Source of the DNA: Devosia equisanguinis
GTDB lineage: Bacteria > Pseudomonadota > Alphaproteobacteria > Rhizobiales > Devosiaceae
Assembly (NCBI GenBank): GCA_945888565.1
Contig: CAMDAL010000092.1
Coordinates: 1 to 12,400, forward strand
Reading direction: 5' to 3'
DNA length: 12,400 nucleotides
The notes under the pieces were generated by a model. The model was not told the origin of the DNA and made no database searches. It worked only from the letters and a program-made list of their open reading frames with translations. Positions 6,126 through 12,400 of the stretch are shown here, in pieces (positions within the stretch are counted from its first letter, which is position 1; every line of letters starts with the position of its first letter). Made by a program: the position numbers and the translations under genes.

Positions 6126-7633
6126 CCGAGCCCATCCGCTCCATCGTCATCGTCGGCGGCGGCTCAGCCGGCTGGATCGCCGCCACCTATCTTGCCCGCA
6201 TGCTGCGGCGGCAGCGGGTCAAAATCACGCTGGTCGAAAGCGCCGATATCGGCACCATCGGGGTAGGGGAGGCGACCATCCCGTCGATGGTGCGCTTCGT
6301 CCGTGCCACCGGCCTCGACGAGACCGAGTTCATGCGCCGCGTCTCGGGCAGCTACAAGCTCGCCATCCGCTTCACCGACTGGATCGAGCCGGGGCACGAG
6401 TACTGGCACCCCTTCGGCATGGCCGGGCAGCGGCTGGCTGGCAATGACGCCTTCCACTACTGGTTCGCCCGAAGGCAGGCCGGCCTCGATGTCGGTACCT
6501 ATGCCGGGCTCGCCGTGCAGCAGCACCTGGCGGCAGCGCACCGCGCGCCACGTCCGCTCGACCGCTCCTCGCCCATCATCGAGCAGGGCACTTACGCCTA
6601 CCACCTCGATGCCGGGGCGCTGGCCCTCTACCTGCGCGAGATCGCCACCGGCGAAGGCGTCACGCACCTGTTCGGCCAGGTCGCCAATGTCGAACTGGCA
6701 CCCGACGGTGCGATCGCCGCCATCGATATCGGCGGCGACCGCCGCCTCACCGCCGACCTGTTCGTCGACTGCACCGGCTTCCGCGGCGTGCTCTCCGAGC
6801 AGGCGCTGCAGGACCCGTGGATCGACTGGAACCACCAGCTGCTCAACGACCGCGCCGTCGCCATGCCGGTGACCCGCTCCGACGACGTGCCGCCCTATAC
6901 CCACGCCACTGCCATGCCCGATGCCGGCTGGGTGTGGCAGATCGCGCTCAGTTCGCGCACCGGCATGGGCTACGTCTATTCGAGCGCCCATGTCGACGAC
7001 GACAGGGCCACCGAGACGCTGATCGCCCAGGCCGGCCTGAAGCGCCGCCGCACGGCCGATCCGCGGCTCCTGAAGATGCGGATCGGTCACCGCACCGAAT
7101 TCTGGAAGAAGAACTGCATCGCCATCGGGCTCTCGGGCGGCTTCGTCGAGCCGATCGAATCCACCGGTCTGCACGCCACGCTGCGCGGCGTCGAACTGCT
7201 GTTCGAGTACCTGCCCACCGCCGAAACGCTCCCCGCCCTCCGCGATGCCTACAACCGCCGCATGAGCCGGCTGTGGGACGAGATCCGCGACTTCGTCCTC
7301 CTCCACTACTACGTCAATCGCCGCACCGAGCCGTTCTGGCGCGATGCCCGCAACGTGTCGCTGCCGACGAGCTTCGAGGATTTGCTGGCGCTCTACGACG
7401 AGTTCGGCCAGATCGAGCCGGTCGATAGCTCGGTGTTCGCCGACACCAACCACTACTTCATCCTCGCCGGGGCCGGCCGTTACCCGCGCCGAACCCACCC
7501 GCGCGTGCTGCTCGCCCCGCCGGCTGAACTCGACCGGTACTTCGCCGACCTGAAGCGCCAGAACGCCGCCATCACCCAATCCATGCCGACGCATGTGGAG
7601 TTGCTCGATGCCATCCACGCGCCGCAAATCTGA
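6122..7633 (+). CDS. flavin-dependent tryptophan-halogenase family protein
   Basis: A 503-residue protein with the FAD-binding motif VIVGGGSAGWIAATYLAR (9-26) and GTIGVGEATIPSM (44-56), typical of the PrnA/RebH family. SYKLAIRFTDW (77-87) contains Lys79, which corresponds to the catalytic lysine of PrnA. SGGFVEPIESTGL (338-350) contains Glu346, which matches the second catalytic residue; both fall at the same numbers as in PrnA. The halogenase hallmark WxWxIP is present as GWVWQIAL (269-276), so its proline is replaced by alanine. FVDCTGFRG (214-222) is the usual second FAD segment. Known: these enzymes use reduced FAD, oxygen and halide to make a lysine-bound chlorinating species. Many family members of unknown function also exist in proteobacteria. 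No flavin reductase is encoded here. The ATG overlaps the previous stop as ATGA, with AGGG upstream. The family call is strong; halogenation of a specific substrate is an inference. Confidence 0.9.
   Translation: MTEPIRSIVIVGGGSAGWIAATYLARMLRRQRVKITLVESADIGTIGVGEATIPSMVRFVRATGLDETEFMRRVSGSYKLAIRFTDWIEPGHEYWHPFGMAGQRLAGNDAFHYWFARRQAGLDVGTYAGLAVQQHLAAAHRAPRPLDRSSPIIEQGTYAYHLDAGALALYLREIATGEGVTHLFGQVANVELAPDGAIAAIDIGGDRRLTADLFVDCTGFRGVLSEQALQDPWIDWNHQLLNDRAVAMPVTRSDDVPPYTHATAMPDAGWVWQIALSSRTGMGYVYSSAHVDDDRATETLIAQAGLKRRRTADPRLLKMRIGHRTEFWKKNCIAIGLSGGFVEPIESTGLHATLRGVELLFEYLPTAETLPALRDAYNRRMSRLWDEIRDFVLLHYYVNRRTEPFWRDARNVSLPTSFEDLLALYDEFGQIEPVDSSVFADTNHYFILAGAGRYPRRTHPRVLLAPPAELDRYFADLKRQNAAITQSMPTHVELLDAIHAPQI
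7597..7600 (+). promoter_or_regulatory. ribosome binding site GGAG deciding the 7608 start
   Basis: GGAG sits 7 bases before ATG 7608, inside the 3' end of the halogenase gene. It favours this start over the in-frame ATG 15 bases upstream, which has no comparable purine-rich site. Confidence 0.55.
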
Positions 7634-8402
7634 GCCGCCCGAGGCGGTTCTGCGCGGCTTCGCCGAGGGCCTTGGCCTGCCGGTGATGGGCGAGAGTTCG
7701 GTCAAGCTGGTGCCCGGCGCGGCCCTGACCGACCGCTACCTGCTCTCGGTTCCGGCGTCGGGTATCACCGCGCCGCAGGTGGCCGAACTGGTCCGCGTCG
7801 CCACTTTGCTCGGCCTCGAGCCGGAGACGGCCGACCTCGTCGCCGCCGACCTGCCGCTCTCCACCACGCTGCATCTCGGCTTCGAGCGCGAGGGCGAGCG
7901 CACCACGTTAAAACTCTACTGCGAGTTTCCGATCCAGCGCGGTTGGGACATCGCCCGCCGTGCCGGCCAACCGATGCTCGTCCACCGTGCTGTCAAATGG
8001 GACCCGCGCGACGCCACCCGCGCCGCCGTCTCTCGCTATGTGGCCAACCCGGCGCGCAACGTCGCCGATACCGGCGCTCGCATCCGCGACCTGCTCGGGC
8101 CGGGGGCGCCTGCCGACCTCGCGCTCGGGCTCTTCAACCGCGCCGCCGGCCGCGTTCCGGCCCAGGACCGGCTGTTCCTCGAAGTCGAGGAGGACGGCAG
8201 CCCGCGCCGTTCCTTCGACCTGAAACTCTACGACGCCGGTTTCACCACTGCCGATCTCGGCCCGGCCATGCCCGGCCTGATCTCGCATTTCGGGCTCGAA
8301 GGGTTTCGCGTGCCGGCCGCGCTGCTTGGCCACATCGCGGGCGGCCGCGGCCGCGACGGAAAACCCTTCCTCACCCTCTACTATGGCGGGGGGCGGGCAT
8401 GA
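7608..8402 (+). CDS. unrecognised protein, possibly ABBA-fold prenyltransferase-like
   Basis: A 264-residue protein I cannot assign by recognised family signature. Its visible layout is beta-hairpins alternating with helices: TTLHLGFEREGERTTLKLY (86-104), RLFLEVEEDG plus SFDLKLYDAG (188-211), and ALLGHIAGGRG plus PFLTLYYGG (238-261). The repeated L-K-L-Y strands (Lys102/Tyr104 and Lys206/Tyr208) and the last T-L-Y-Y strand resemble the K-x-Y strands that hold the diphosphate in DMATS and cyanobactin-type prenyltransferases. The terminal hairpin is reminiscent of the end of the PagF/TruF barrel. This is a pattern argument, not a search result. No signal peptide or membrane segment is seen. The ATG at 7608 was chosen because GGAG lies 7 bases before it; an in-frame ATG at 7593 has no comparable site. 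The gene overlaps the halogenase by 26 bases and the next gene by 4. Confidence 0.75.
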   Translation: MPSTRRKSEPPEAVLRGFAEGLGLPVMGESSVKLVPGAALTDRYLLSVPASGITAPQVAELVRVATLLGLEPETADLVAADLPLSTTLHLGFEREGERTTLKLYCEFPIQRGWDIARRAGQPMLVHRAVKWDPRDATRAAVSRYVANPARNVADTGARIRDLLGPGAPADLALGLFNRAAGRVPAQDRLFLEVEEDGSPRRSFDLKLYDAGFTTADLGPAMPGLISHFGLEGFRVPAALLGHIAGGRGRDGKPFLTLYYGGGRA

Positions 8403-9268
8403 TCGCCGACGCCGCGTGGATGGAGCCGACCCAGCCCGGCGACCACTACGCCGATTACTGCCAGTGGCCGTACGATCCACCGGCCCCCACCGGCGGCAAG
8501 CTGCGCCAGTCGAGCCTGCTCTGGGCGGCGCTCGATGCAGCCGGCGCGCACCCCAACCTCGTCGCCGCCTGCCGCGAACTGCGCCGCGTCCTCGGCCCGT
8601 TCCGCACCGTCTACGGCGTCAAGCTGCAGGGCGGCCGCCTGAGCTTCGAGTTCTACTTCTACGACTACGCGCGTCTCGACCGCGACCTGTCGATCCCCAA
8701 GGTGCTCGCCGCCCTCTCCCCATACGTGCAATGCAACCTGCCGCCGGTCGAGCAGCGTCCCTACTTCATGTTCTCGCTCGACCTCGACGACGCCATCGTC
8801 ACCGGCCAGTCGCCGCTGGCCGAGATCGACGTCTATCTGGGCAATCCGGGCAGCACGGTCTCCTCCGGCATCTGCTACGCGCATCGCGCCGAGGGGCTGG
8901 AGCTCAAGAACTTCTACTTCTTCTTCGATGCCCGCTCCGAGCAGCGCCACATCGCCGACAAGGTCGCCGCCAGCGCGCACCTCGATGCATCGTTCGACCT
9001 CGATCAGATCCTCTGGCCCGAGATGGTCGATTGCGGCGTCATCGTCGTCGCCAACAAGCGCCGGCACGATGGCATCTACTTTTCCCGCATTCGCTCGACC
9101 CAACTCGGCCAGTTCTTCGAGCGCGCCGGCTGGCCGGCAGAACTTCGTGGCCTATACGCACAATATGCACGTCGTTTTGACCATCTGCTGTTCGATATCG
9201 GCATCGACTATGCTGTCGAAGACGGCGGCGCCGTGATACTGAAATCGGCCTTTTATGGCCTGCTGTGA
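8399..9268 (+). CDS. unrecognised beta-hairpin-repeat protein
   Basis: A 289-residue soluble protein I do not recognise. An N-terminal segment rich in Pro, Tyr and Trp (HYADYCQWPYDPPAP, 16-30) is followed by a helix (NLVAACRELRRVLGPF, 53-68). About five beta-hairpins are then visible: VYGVKLQGGRLSFEFYFYD (71-89), YFMFSLDLDD to EIDVYLGN (122-149), GICYAHRAEGLELKNFYFFF (157-176), CGVIVVANKRRHDGIYFSRI (212-231), and LLFDIGIDYAVEDGGAVILK (263-282). Several are separated by helices such as TQLGQFFERAGWP. Five hairpins and this length would fit an ABBA-type barrel and so a paralogue-like partner of the preceding gene. However, the K-x-Y strands seen there are not conserved, so it could be an inactive or binding partner, or unrelated. 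The ATG start overlaps the previous stop as ATGA, with a G-rich site just before it. The stop directly abuts the radical SAM start. Confidence 0.75.
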   Translation: MIADAAWMEPTQPGDHYADYCQWPYDPPAPTGGKLRQSSLLWAALDAAGAHPNLVAACRELRRVLGPFRTVYGVKLQGGRLSFEFYFYDYARLDRDLSIPKVLAALSPYVQCNLPPVEQRPYFMFSLDLDDAIVTGQSPLAEIDVYLGNPGSTVSSGICYAHRAEGLELKNFYFFFDARSEQRHIADKVAASAHLDASFDLDQILWPEMVDCGVIVVANKRRHDGIYFSRIRSTQLGQFFERAGWPAELRGLYAQYARRFDHLLFDIGIDYAVEDGGAVILKSAFYGLL

Positions 9269-10192
9269 GTGCCGCGCGTGACGCGATTTCTGCACGACCG
9301 CTACATCGAAATGACCATGGAGTTCCGCTGCAACCTGCGCTGCGTGCACTGCATGATCGAAGGCACGATGGACCGCCTGCGCCCCGAATCCGACGCCGCC
9401 TTCGACCGCATCCTCCGGCAGAATGCCGAAACGAATCAATATGATGGCCTGATCCTCACCGGCTCCGAGATCACCCTGCGCCGTGACCTGCCCGAGCTGG
9501 CGAAGCGTGCCCGCGCCCACGGTTTCAGCCATGTCCGCATCCAGACCCACGGTGTCCACCTCGCCGATCGCGCCTACACCGACCGCCTGATCGACGCCGG
9601 CATCGACGAGTATTTCGTCTCCGTCACCGCCCCAACCGCCGAACTCCACGACCACATCACCGCCGTCCCCGGCGCCTTCGACAAGATGATGCAGGGGTTC
9701 GATAATCTCGATCGCTACGACCACGTTGCCATCGTCACCAACACCGTCGTCACCGCCCTGAGCTACCAGCAGCTGCGCGCGGTGGTGGATCGCCTTGCCT
9801 ACCTCAAGCAACTGATTCAAATGGAGTTCTGGGTCTACTGGCCAATGGCCGAGACCGACGAGAAGCAGCTCATCGTCCGCCACTCGGAGTCGCTGCCCTA
9901 TCTCCGCGACGCCATCCACGCCGCCCGCGCCATCGGCCGCGACGTCGAGGTGAAGAACTTCCCCCACTGCCTGCTCGGCCCCGACGGCGATGCCCTGACG
10001 AACGACCAGCCGCAGCTGATCATCGACCCCGCCTTCTGGTCGGAATTCATGCGCAACGGCTTCCACCAGTGCGTCTACCGCGACCAGTGCGCCAGCAAGG
10101 CCTGCCTCGGCCTCAACACCGCCTACATCAACCGCTTCGGTTACGAGGAAGGCATCCTCAGCCCGATGCGCGAACCCGAGCCGGTCGCATGA
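9269..10192 (+). CDS. radical SAM enzyme with C-terminal auxiliary cysteines
   Basis: A 307-residue protein. The radical SAM cluster motif is CNLRCVHC (Cys21, Cys25, Cys28), following the strand YIEMTMEFR. The usual GGEP segment appears as the variant LTGSEITLRRDLPEL (63-77), and RIQTHGVHL (90-98) is the next strand. The C-terminal part carries Cys234 (NFPHCLLGPDG), Cys268, Cys274 and Cys279 (HQCVYRDQCASKACLGL). This spacing suggests a second iron-sulfur cluster, as in SPASM or twitch-type peptide-modifying enzymes. Known: such enzymes make carbon-carbon, thioether or epimer modifications on peptides, but small-molecule substrates are also possible. The GTG start directly follows the previous stop with no spacer; a second GTG at 9278 is an alternative, and both lie before the cluster motif. 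The gene overlaps SecA by four bases (ATGA). The class is certain; the reaction is not. Confidence 0.92.
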   Translation: MPRVTRFLHDRYIEMTMEFRCNLRCVHCMIEGTMDRLRPESDAAFDRILRQNAETNQYDGLILTGSEITLRRDLPELAKRARAHGFSHVRIQTHGVHLADRAYTDRLIDAGIDEYFVSVTAPTAELHDHITAVPGAFDKMMQGFDNLDRYDHVAIVTNTVVTALSYQQLRAVVDRLAYLKQLIQMEFWVYWPMAETDEKQLIVRHSESLPYLRDAIHAARAIGRDVEVKNFPHCLLGPDGDALTNDQPQLIIDPAFWSEFMRNGFHQCVYRDQCASKACLGLNTAYINRFGYEEGILSPMREPEPVA

Positions 10193-12213
10193 GCGCGACG
10201 TCGGTCGCGCGACCCAGCGCAACGGGCGGGCAGGCCCGTCGCCGTGCCCCGGCCCTGCAGCTCTATCCCGAGCGGCCGGACAAGAAGGAAGGCAAGCTCG
10301 ACGCCGCCCTTCGCGCCATCGAAGCGCAGGTCGTCGCGCCGCTGGCGAAGCATCGCGGGCAGAAGCTGTTTCGCCTGATCCCCATGGTCCACGCCATCGC
10401 GCCGACCCTGCTCGACGTGCCGATGCCCGAGCTGGTTGCGGGCGCGCGCGAAGCAGCCATCGAGATCCGCCGGTCCGACTTCAAGGACAACGCCGCCATC
10501 GCCCGCTGCTTCGCCCACCTGCGCGAGGTGTCGGGCCGGACGCTCGGTGGCAAGCGCCAGCACGACGTGCAACTGGTCGGCGCCTGGTCGATCCTCTCGG
10601 GCATGATCGCCGAAATGGCCACCGGCGAGGGCAAGACCCTGACCGCTGGCCTCGCGGCGGCTGCGGTAGCGCTGGCCGGCACGCCGGTGCATGTCGTCAC
10701 CGTCAACGACTACCTCGCACGGCGCGATGCCGAGCTGATCGGACCGCTCTACAAGGCCGTGGGCCTAACGGTGGGGGTCGTGGTCGAGGGCATGGAACTG
10801 GCCGACCGCCAGCGCGCCTATGATTGCGACATCACCTACTGCACCAACAAGGAACTGGCCTTCGACTACCTGCGCGACCGCATGGTGCTGGGGCAGAAGT
10901 CTGGCGACCTGCGGCTCCGCCTGGATGCGCTGGCGTCGACGAAGAGCCGCATGGGCGAGCTGCGGCTGCGCGGCCTGCACTTCGCGCTGGTGGACGAAGC
11001 CGACAGCGTGCTGGTCGACGAGGCGCGGACCCCGCTGGTGATCTCCGGCCAGGCCAAGGCGGAGAACGACGTTGCCACCATCGCGTTCGCGCTGGAACTG
11101 GCCCGGACACTCGAGGCCGATAAGCACTACCGCATCATGCCCGACGAGAAGCGTGTCGGTCTGACCCAGACCGGCCGCGACGAAGTTGCGGAGCGCTCTG
11201 CCGGACGGCTGGGGCCGTGGAAGTCGCGCGTCATGCGCGAGGAGCTGGTGCGCCAGGCGCTGTCGGCCGAGTACCTGTTCCACCGGGACGAGGACTACAT
11301 CATCTTCGACGGCAAGGTGCAGATCGTCGATCCTTCCACCGGGCGCCGCTCCAAGGACCGCTCGTGGTCGGACGGCCTGCACCAGATGATCGAGACCAAG
11401 GAGGGGCTGGAGCTCTCCGAGCAGCGCATCACCATCGCGCGGATGACCTACCAGCGGTTCTTCCGCCGCTATGGACGGCTCGCCGGCATGACCGGCACCG
11501 CCAGCCACGTCGCGGGCGAACTCTGGCGCGTCTACCGGTTGCCGGTGGCGACGATCCCCACGCACAAACCCTCGCAGCGCGTCTACCGCCGCGACGCTGT
11601 GCTGCCGACGGCCGGGCAGAAGTGGCAGCGCATCGTATCCCGGGCTGCCGAGTTGCATGCCGAGGGCGCGCCGGTGCTGATCGGCACCGGCTCGGTGGCC
11701 CAGTCCGAGATGGCAAGCGCCGAGCTGACCCGGGCCGGCTTGCCGCACGACGTGCTGAACGCTGCCCAGGATGCCCAGGAAGCCTCCATCGTCGGTCGCG
11801 CCGGCGAGCTTGGCCGCATCACCGTGGTGACCTCGATGGCCGGTCGCGGCACGGATATCCCGCTCGGTCCTGGCGCGGCGGAGCGGGGTGGGCTTCACGT
11901 CATCATGTCGGAACGCCACGAGGCGCGTCGTATCGACGACCAGTTGGCCGGCCGCGCCGGTCGCCAGGGGGAGCCTGGCCACATCGAGGCTATCCTGTCG
12001 CTCGAGGACGCGCTGCTCGCCACCGATGCGCCGGCCGTCCTCAAACGGCTGGCCGGTCCGCTATCGGCCCTCCTTGGTGAAAACGGACGACGCCTTGCCA
12101 TCACGCTCGCGCAAAAACACGCCGAGCGGCTGCACGCCAGGATGCGGATGGCGCTGCTCAAGACCGACAAGAACTCGCAGAAGACCCTCGCGTTTGCCGG
12201 GCGCTCGGAGTGA
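10189..12213 (+). CDS. short SecA-like translocase ATPase
   Basis: A 674-residue SecA homologue; housekeeping SecA is about 900 residues. The NBD1 motifs are present: the helicase-type Walker A EMATGEGKTLTA (142-153), HVVTVNDYLARRDAE (168-182) and LVDEADSVLVDEARTPLVIS (267-286). The preprotein-binding insertion is retained (about 285-375), and the segment ending RSWSDGLHQMIETKEGLELS (391-410) is SecA-typical. NBD2 has LAGMTGTA (431-438), TSMAGRGTDIPLG (548-560) and DDQLAGRAGRQGEPGHIE (583-600). After this only about 70 residues remain, ending in SQKTLAFAGRSE. The helical-wing domain, full scaffold and zinc-binding tail are therefore absent. No SecY partner is in the window. Inference: it drives or directs export of a cluster-specific protein, using the host SecYEG. 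The ATG at 10189 overlaps the radical SAM stop; earlier in-frame starts lie inside that gene and give non-SecA sequence. Confidence 0.92.
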   Translation: MSATSVARPSATGGQARRRAPALQLYPERPDKKEGKLDAALRAIEAQVVAPLAKHRGQKLFRLIPMVHAIAPTLLDVPMPELVAGAREAAIEIRRSDFKDNAAIARCFAHLREVSGRTLGGKRQHDVQLVGAWSILSGMIAEMATGEGKTLTAGLAAAAVALAGTPVHVVTVNDYLARRDAELIGPLYKAVGLTVGVVVEGMELADRQRAYDCDITYCTNKELAFDYLRDRMVLGQKSGDLRLRLDALASTKSRMGELRLRGLHFALVDEADSVLVDEARTPLVISGQAKAENDVATIAFALELARTLEADKHYRIMPDEKRVGLTQTGRDEVAERSAGRLGPWKSRVMREELVRQALSAEYLFHRDEDYIIFDGKVQIVDPSTGRRSKDRSWSDGLHQMIETKEGLELSEQRITIARMTYQRFFRRYGRLAGMTGTASHVAGELWRVYRLPVATIPTHKPSQRVYRRDAVLPTAGQKWQRIVSRAAELHAEGAPVLIGTGSVAQSEMASAELTRAGLPHDVLNAAQDAQEASIVGRAGELGRITVVTSMAGRGTDIPLGPGAAERGGLHVIMSERHEARRIDDQLAGRAGRQGEPGHIEAILSLEDALLATDAPAVLKRLAGPLSALLGENGRRLAITLAQKHAERLHARMRMALLKTDKNSQKTLAFAGRSE

Positions 12214-12400
12214 TCAGTGCCGGAGCCAGACCTGGCTCGTCTCCTCGGTGACAGGCCTGACCCCGTCGCTACCCTCGAGCAGCACCTGAACCTCTTCCCC
12301 TAAGGCATCGAGCATGCGGGCTGAGAACAGCGCATCGGACAACGCCTGCTCGCGGCTGGAATAGGGCCGTGCGGCTTCAGCGGACGTTGCCGGCTTGCCG
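12214..12400 (-). CDS. C-terminal end of an unknown minus-strand protein, cut by window edge
   Basis: On the minus strand the frame ending in TGA (complement of 12214-12216) is open through the window edge: 61 codons plus stop. About 80 percent of third positions are G or C, in line with real genes here. The translation is a hydrophilic helix (ARPYSSREQALSDALFSARM) followed by beta-like segments (LGEEVQVLLEGSDGVRPV) and the end VWLRH. I do not recognise the family. Its stop abuts the SecA stop with no bases between, so the two genes converge tail to tail. It is probably unrelated to the operon and marks its downstream limit. Caution: at this length an open frame could arise by chance in GC-rich DNA. 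Confidence 0.5.
   Translation of the reverse strand, partial: GKPATSAEAARPYSSREQALSDALFSARMLDALGEEVQVLLEGSDGVRPVTEETSQVWLRH

Noticed and set aside
7593..7607. Earlier in-frame ATG for the 264-residue protein
   Set aside because: No good ribosome site precedes it, whereas GGAG stands 7 bases before ATG 7608.
6164..7705. 513-codon minus-strand open frame opposite the halogenase gene
   Set aside because: It mirrors the codon register of the halogenase, whose motifs are unmistakable; the antisense translation has no recognisable domain.
10069..10188. Upstream extension of the SecA frame into the radical SAM gene
   Set aside because: The extra 40 residues are Arg/Pro-rich shadow sequence; the ATGA overlap at 10189 is the natural start.
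9152..10222. 356-codon minus-strand open frame opposite the radical SAM gene
   Set aside because: It is antisense to a gene with a clear CxxxCxxC motif, and its translation is low-complexity Gly/Val/Asp/His-rich.
10765..11982. 405-codon minus-strand open frame opposite SecA
   Set aside because: The SecA motifs on the plus strand explain this region; the antisense frame is a GC-bias artefact.

Overview
The window is a GC-rich stretch with strong G/C preference at third codon positions, tightly packed with plus-strand genes. Composition, gene content and a pair of GC-rich hairpin repeats (4267-4435) suggest an alphaproteobacterium, perhaps a Devosia-like member of Hyphomicrobiales. That placement is an inference; no rRNA or other marker gene is present.

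Region 1 (1-4241) is an envelope export or processing module of three genes. The first is the C-terminal part of a GAF-domain/HlyD-type membrane fusion protein, cut by the window edge. The second is a 715-residue fusion of a PqqD-like peptide-binding domain, an M50 zinc metalloprotease membrane domain with intact HELGH and NGNPLLRFDGYY motifs, and a HlyD-like arm. The third is a small secreted periplasmic adaptor. Gaps between them are 6 and 2 bases.

Region 2 (4242-4446) is the only sizeable non-coding gap. It holds two inverted copies of a roughly 70-bp hairpin element, and the second copy carries the only good Shine-Dalgarno sequence for the next gene.

Region 3 (4447-12213) is an unbroken chain of seven genes joined by overlaps (mostly 4 bases) or direct abutment. 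In order they are: a class I SAM-dependent O-methyltransferase, a P-loop kinase-like protein, a flavin-dependent tryptophan-halogenase-family protein with its catalytic Lys and Glu retained, a 264-residue protein that I suggest has an ABBA prenyltransferase-like fold, a 289-residue unrecognised protein also built of beta-hairpin repeats, a radical SAM enzyme with four extra C-terminal cysteines, and a short SecA-like ATPase without the C-terminal helical-wing and zinc-binding regions.

Region 4 (12214-12400) probably contains the 3' end of an unrelated gene on the minus strand, convergent with and directly abutting the SecA gene.

Working model (inference): the enzymes of region 3 chemically modify a peptide or protein, by halogenation, methylation, possibly prenylation and a radical reaction. 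The short SecA and the PqqD-M50-HlyD trio then move or process it through the envelope. No obvious substrate or precursor gene is in the window; it would be expected upstream of position 1 or elsewhere. The combination of a dedicated SecA, a PqqD-protease-adaptor fusion and four or more tailoring enzymes is the candidate for an undescribed system.
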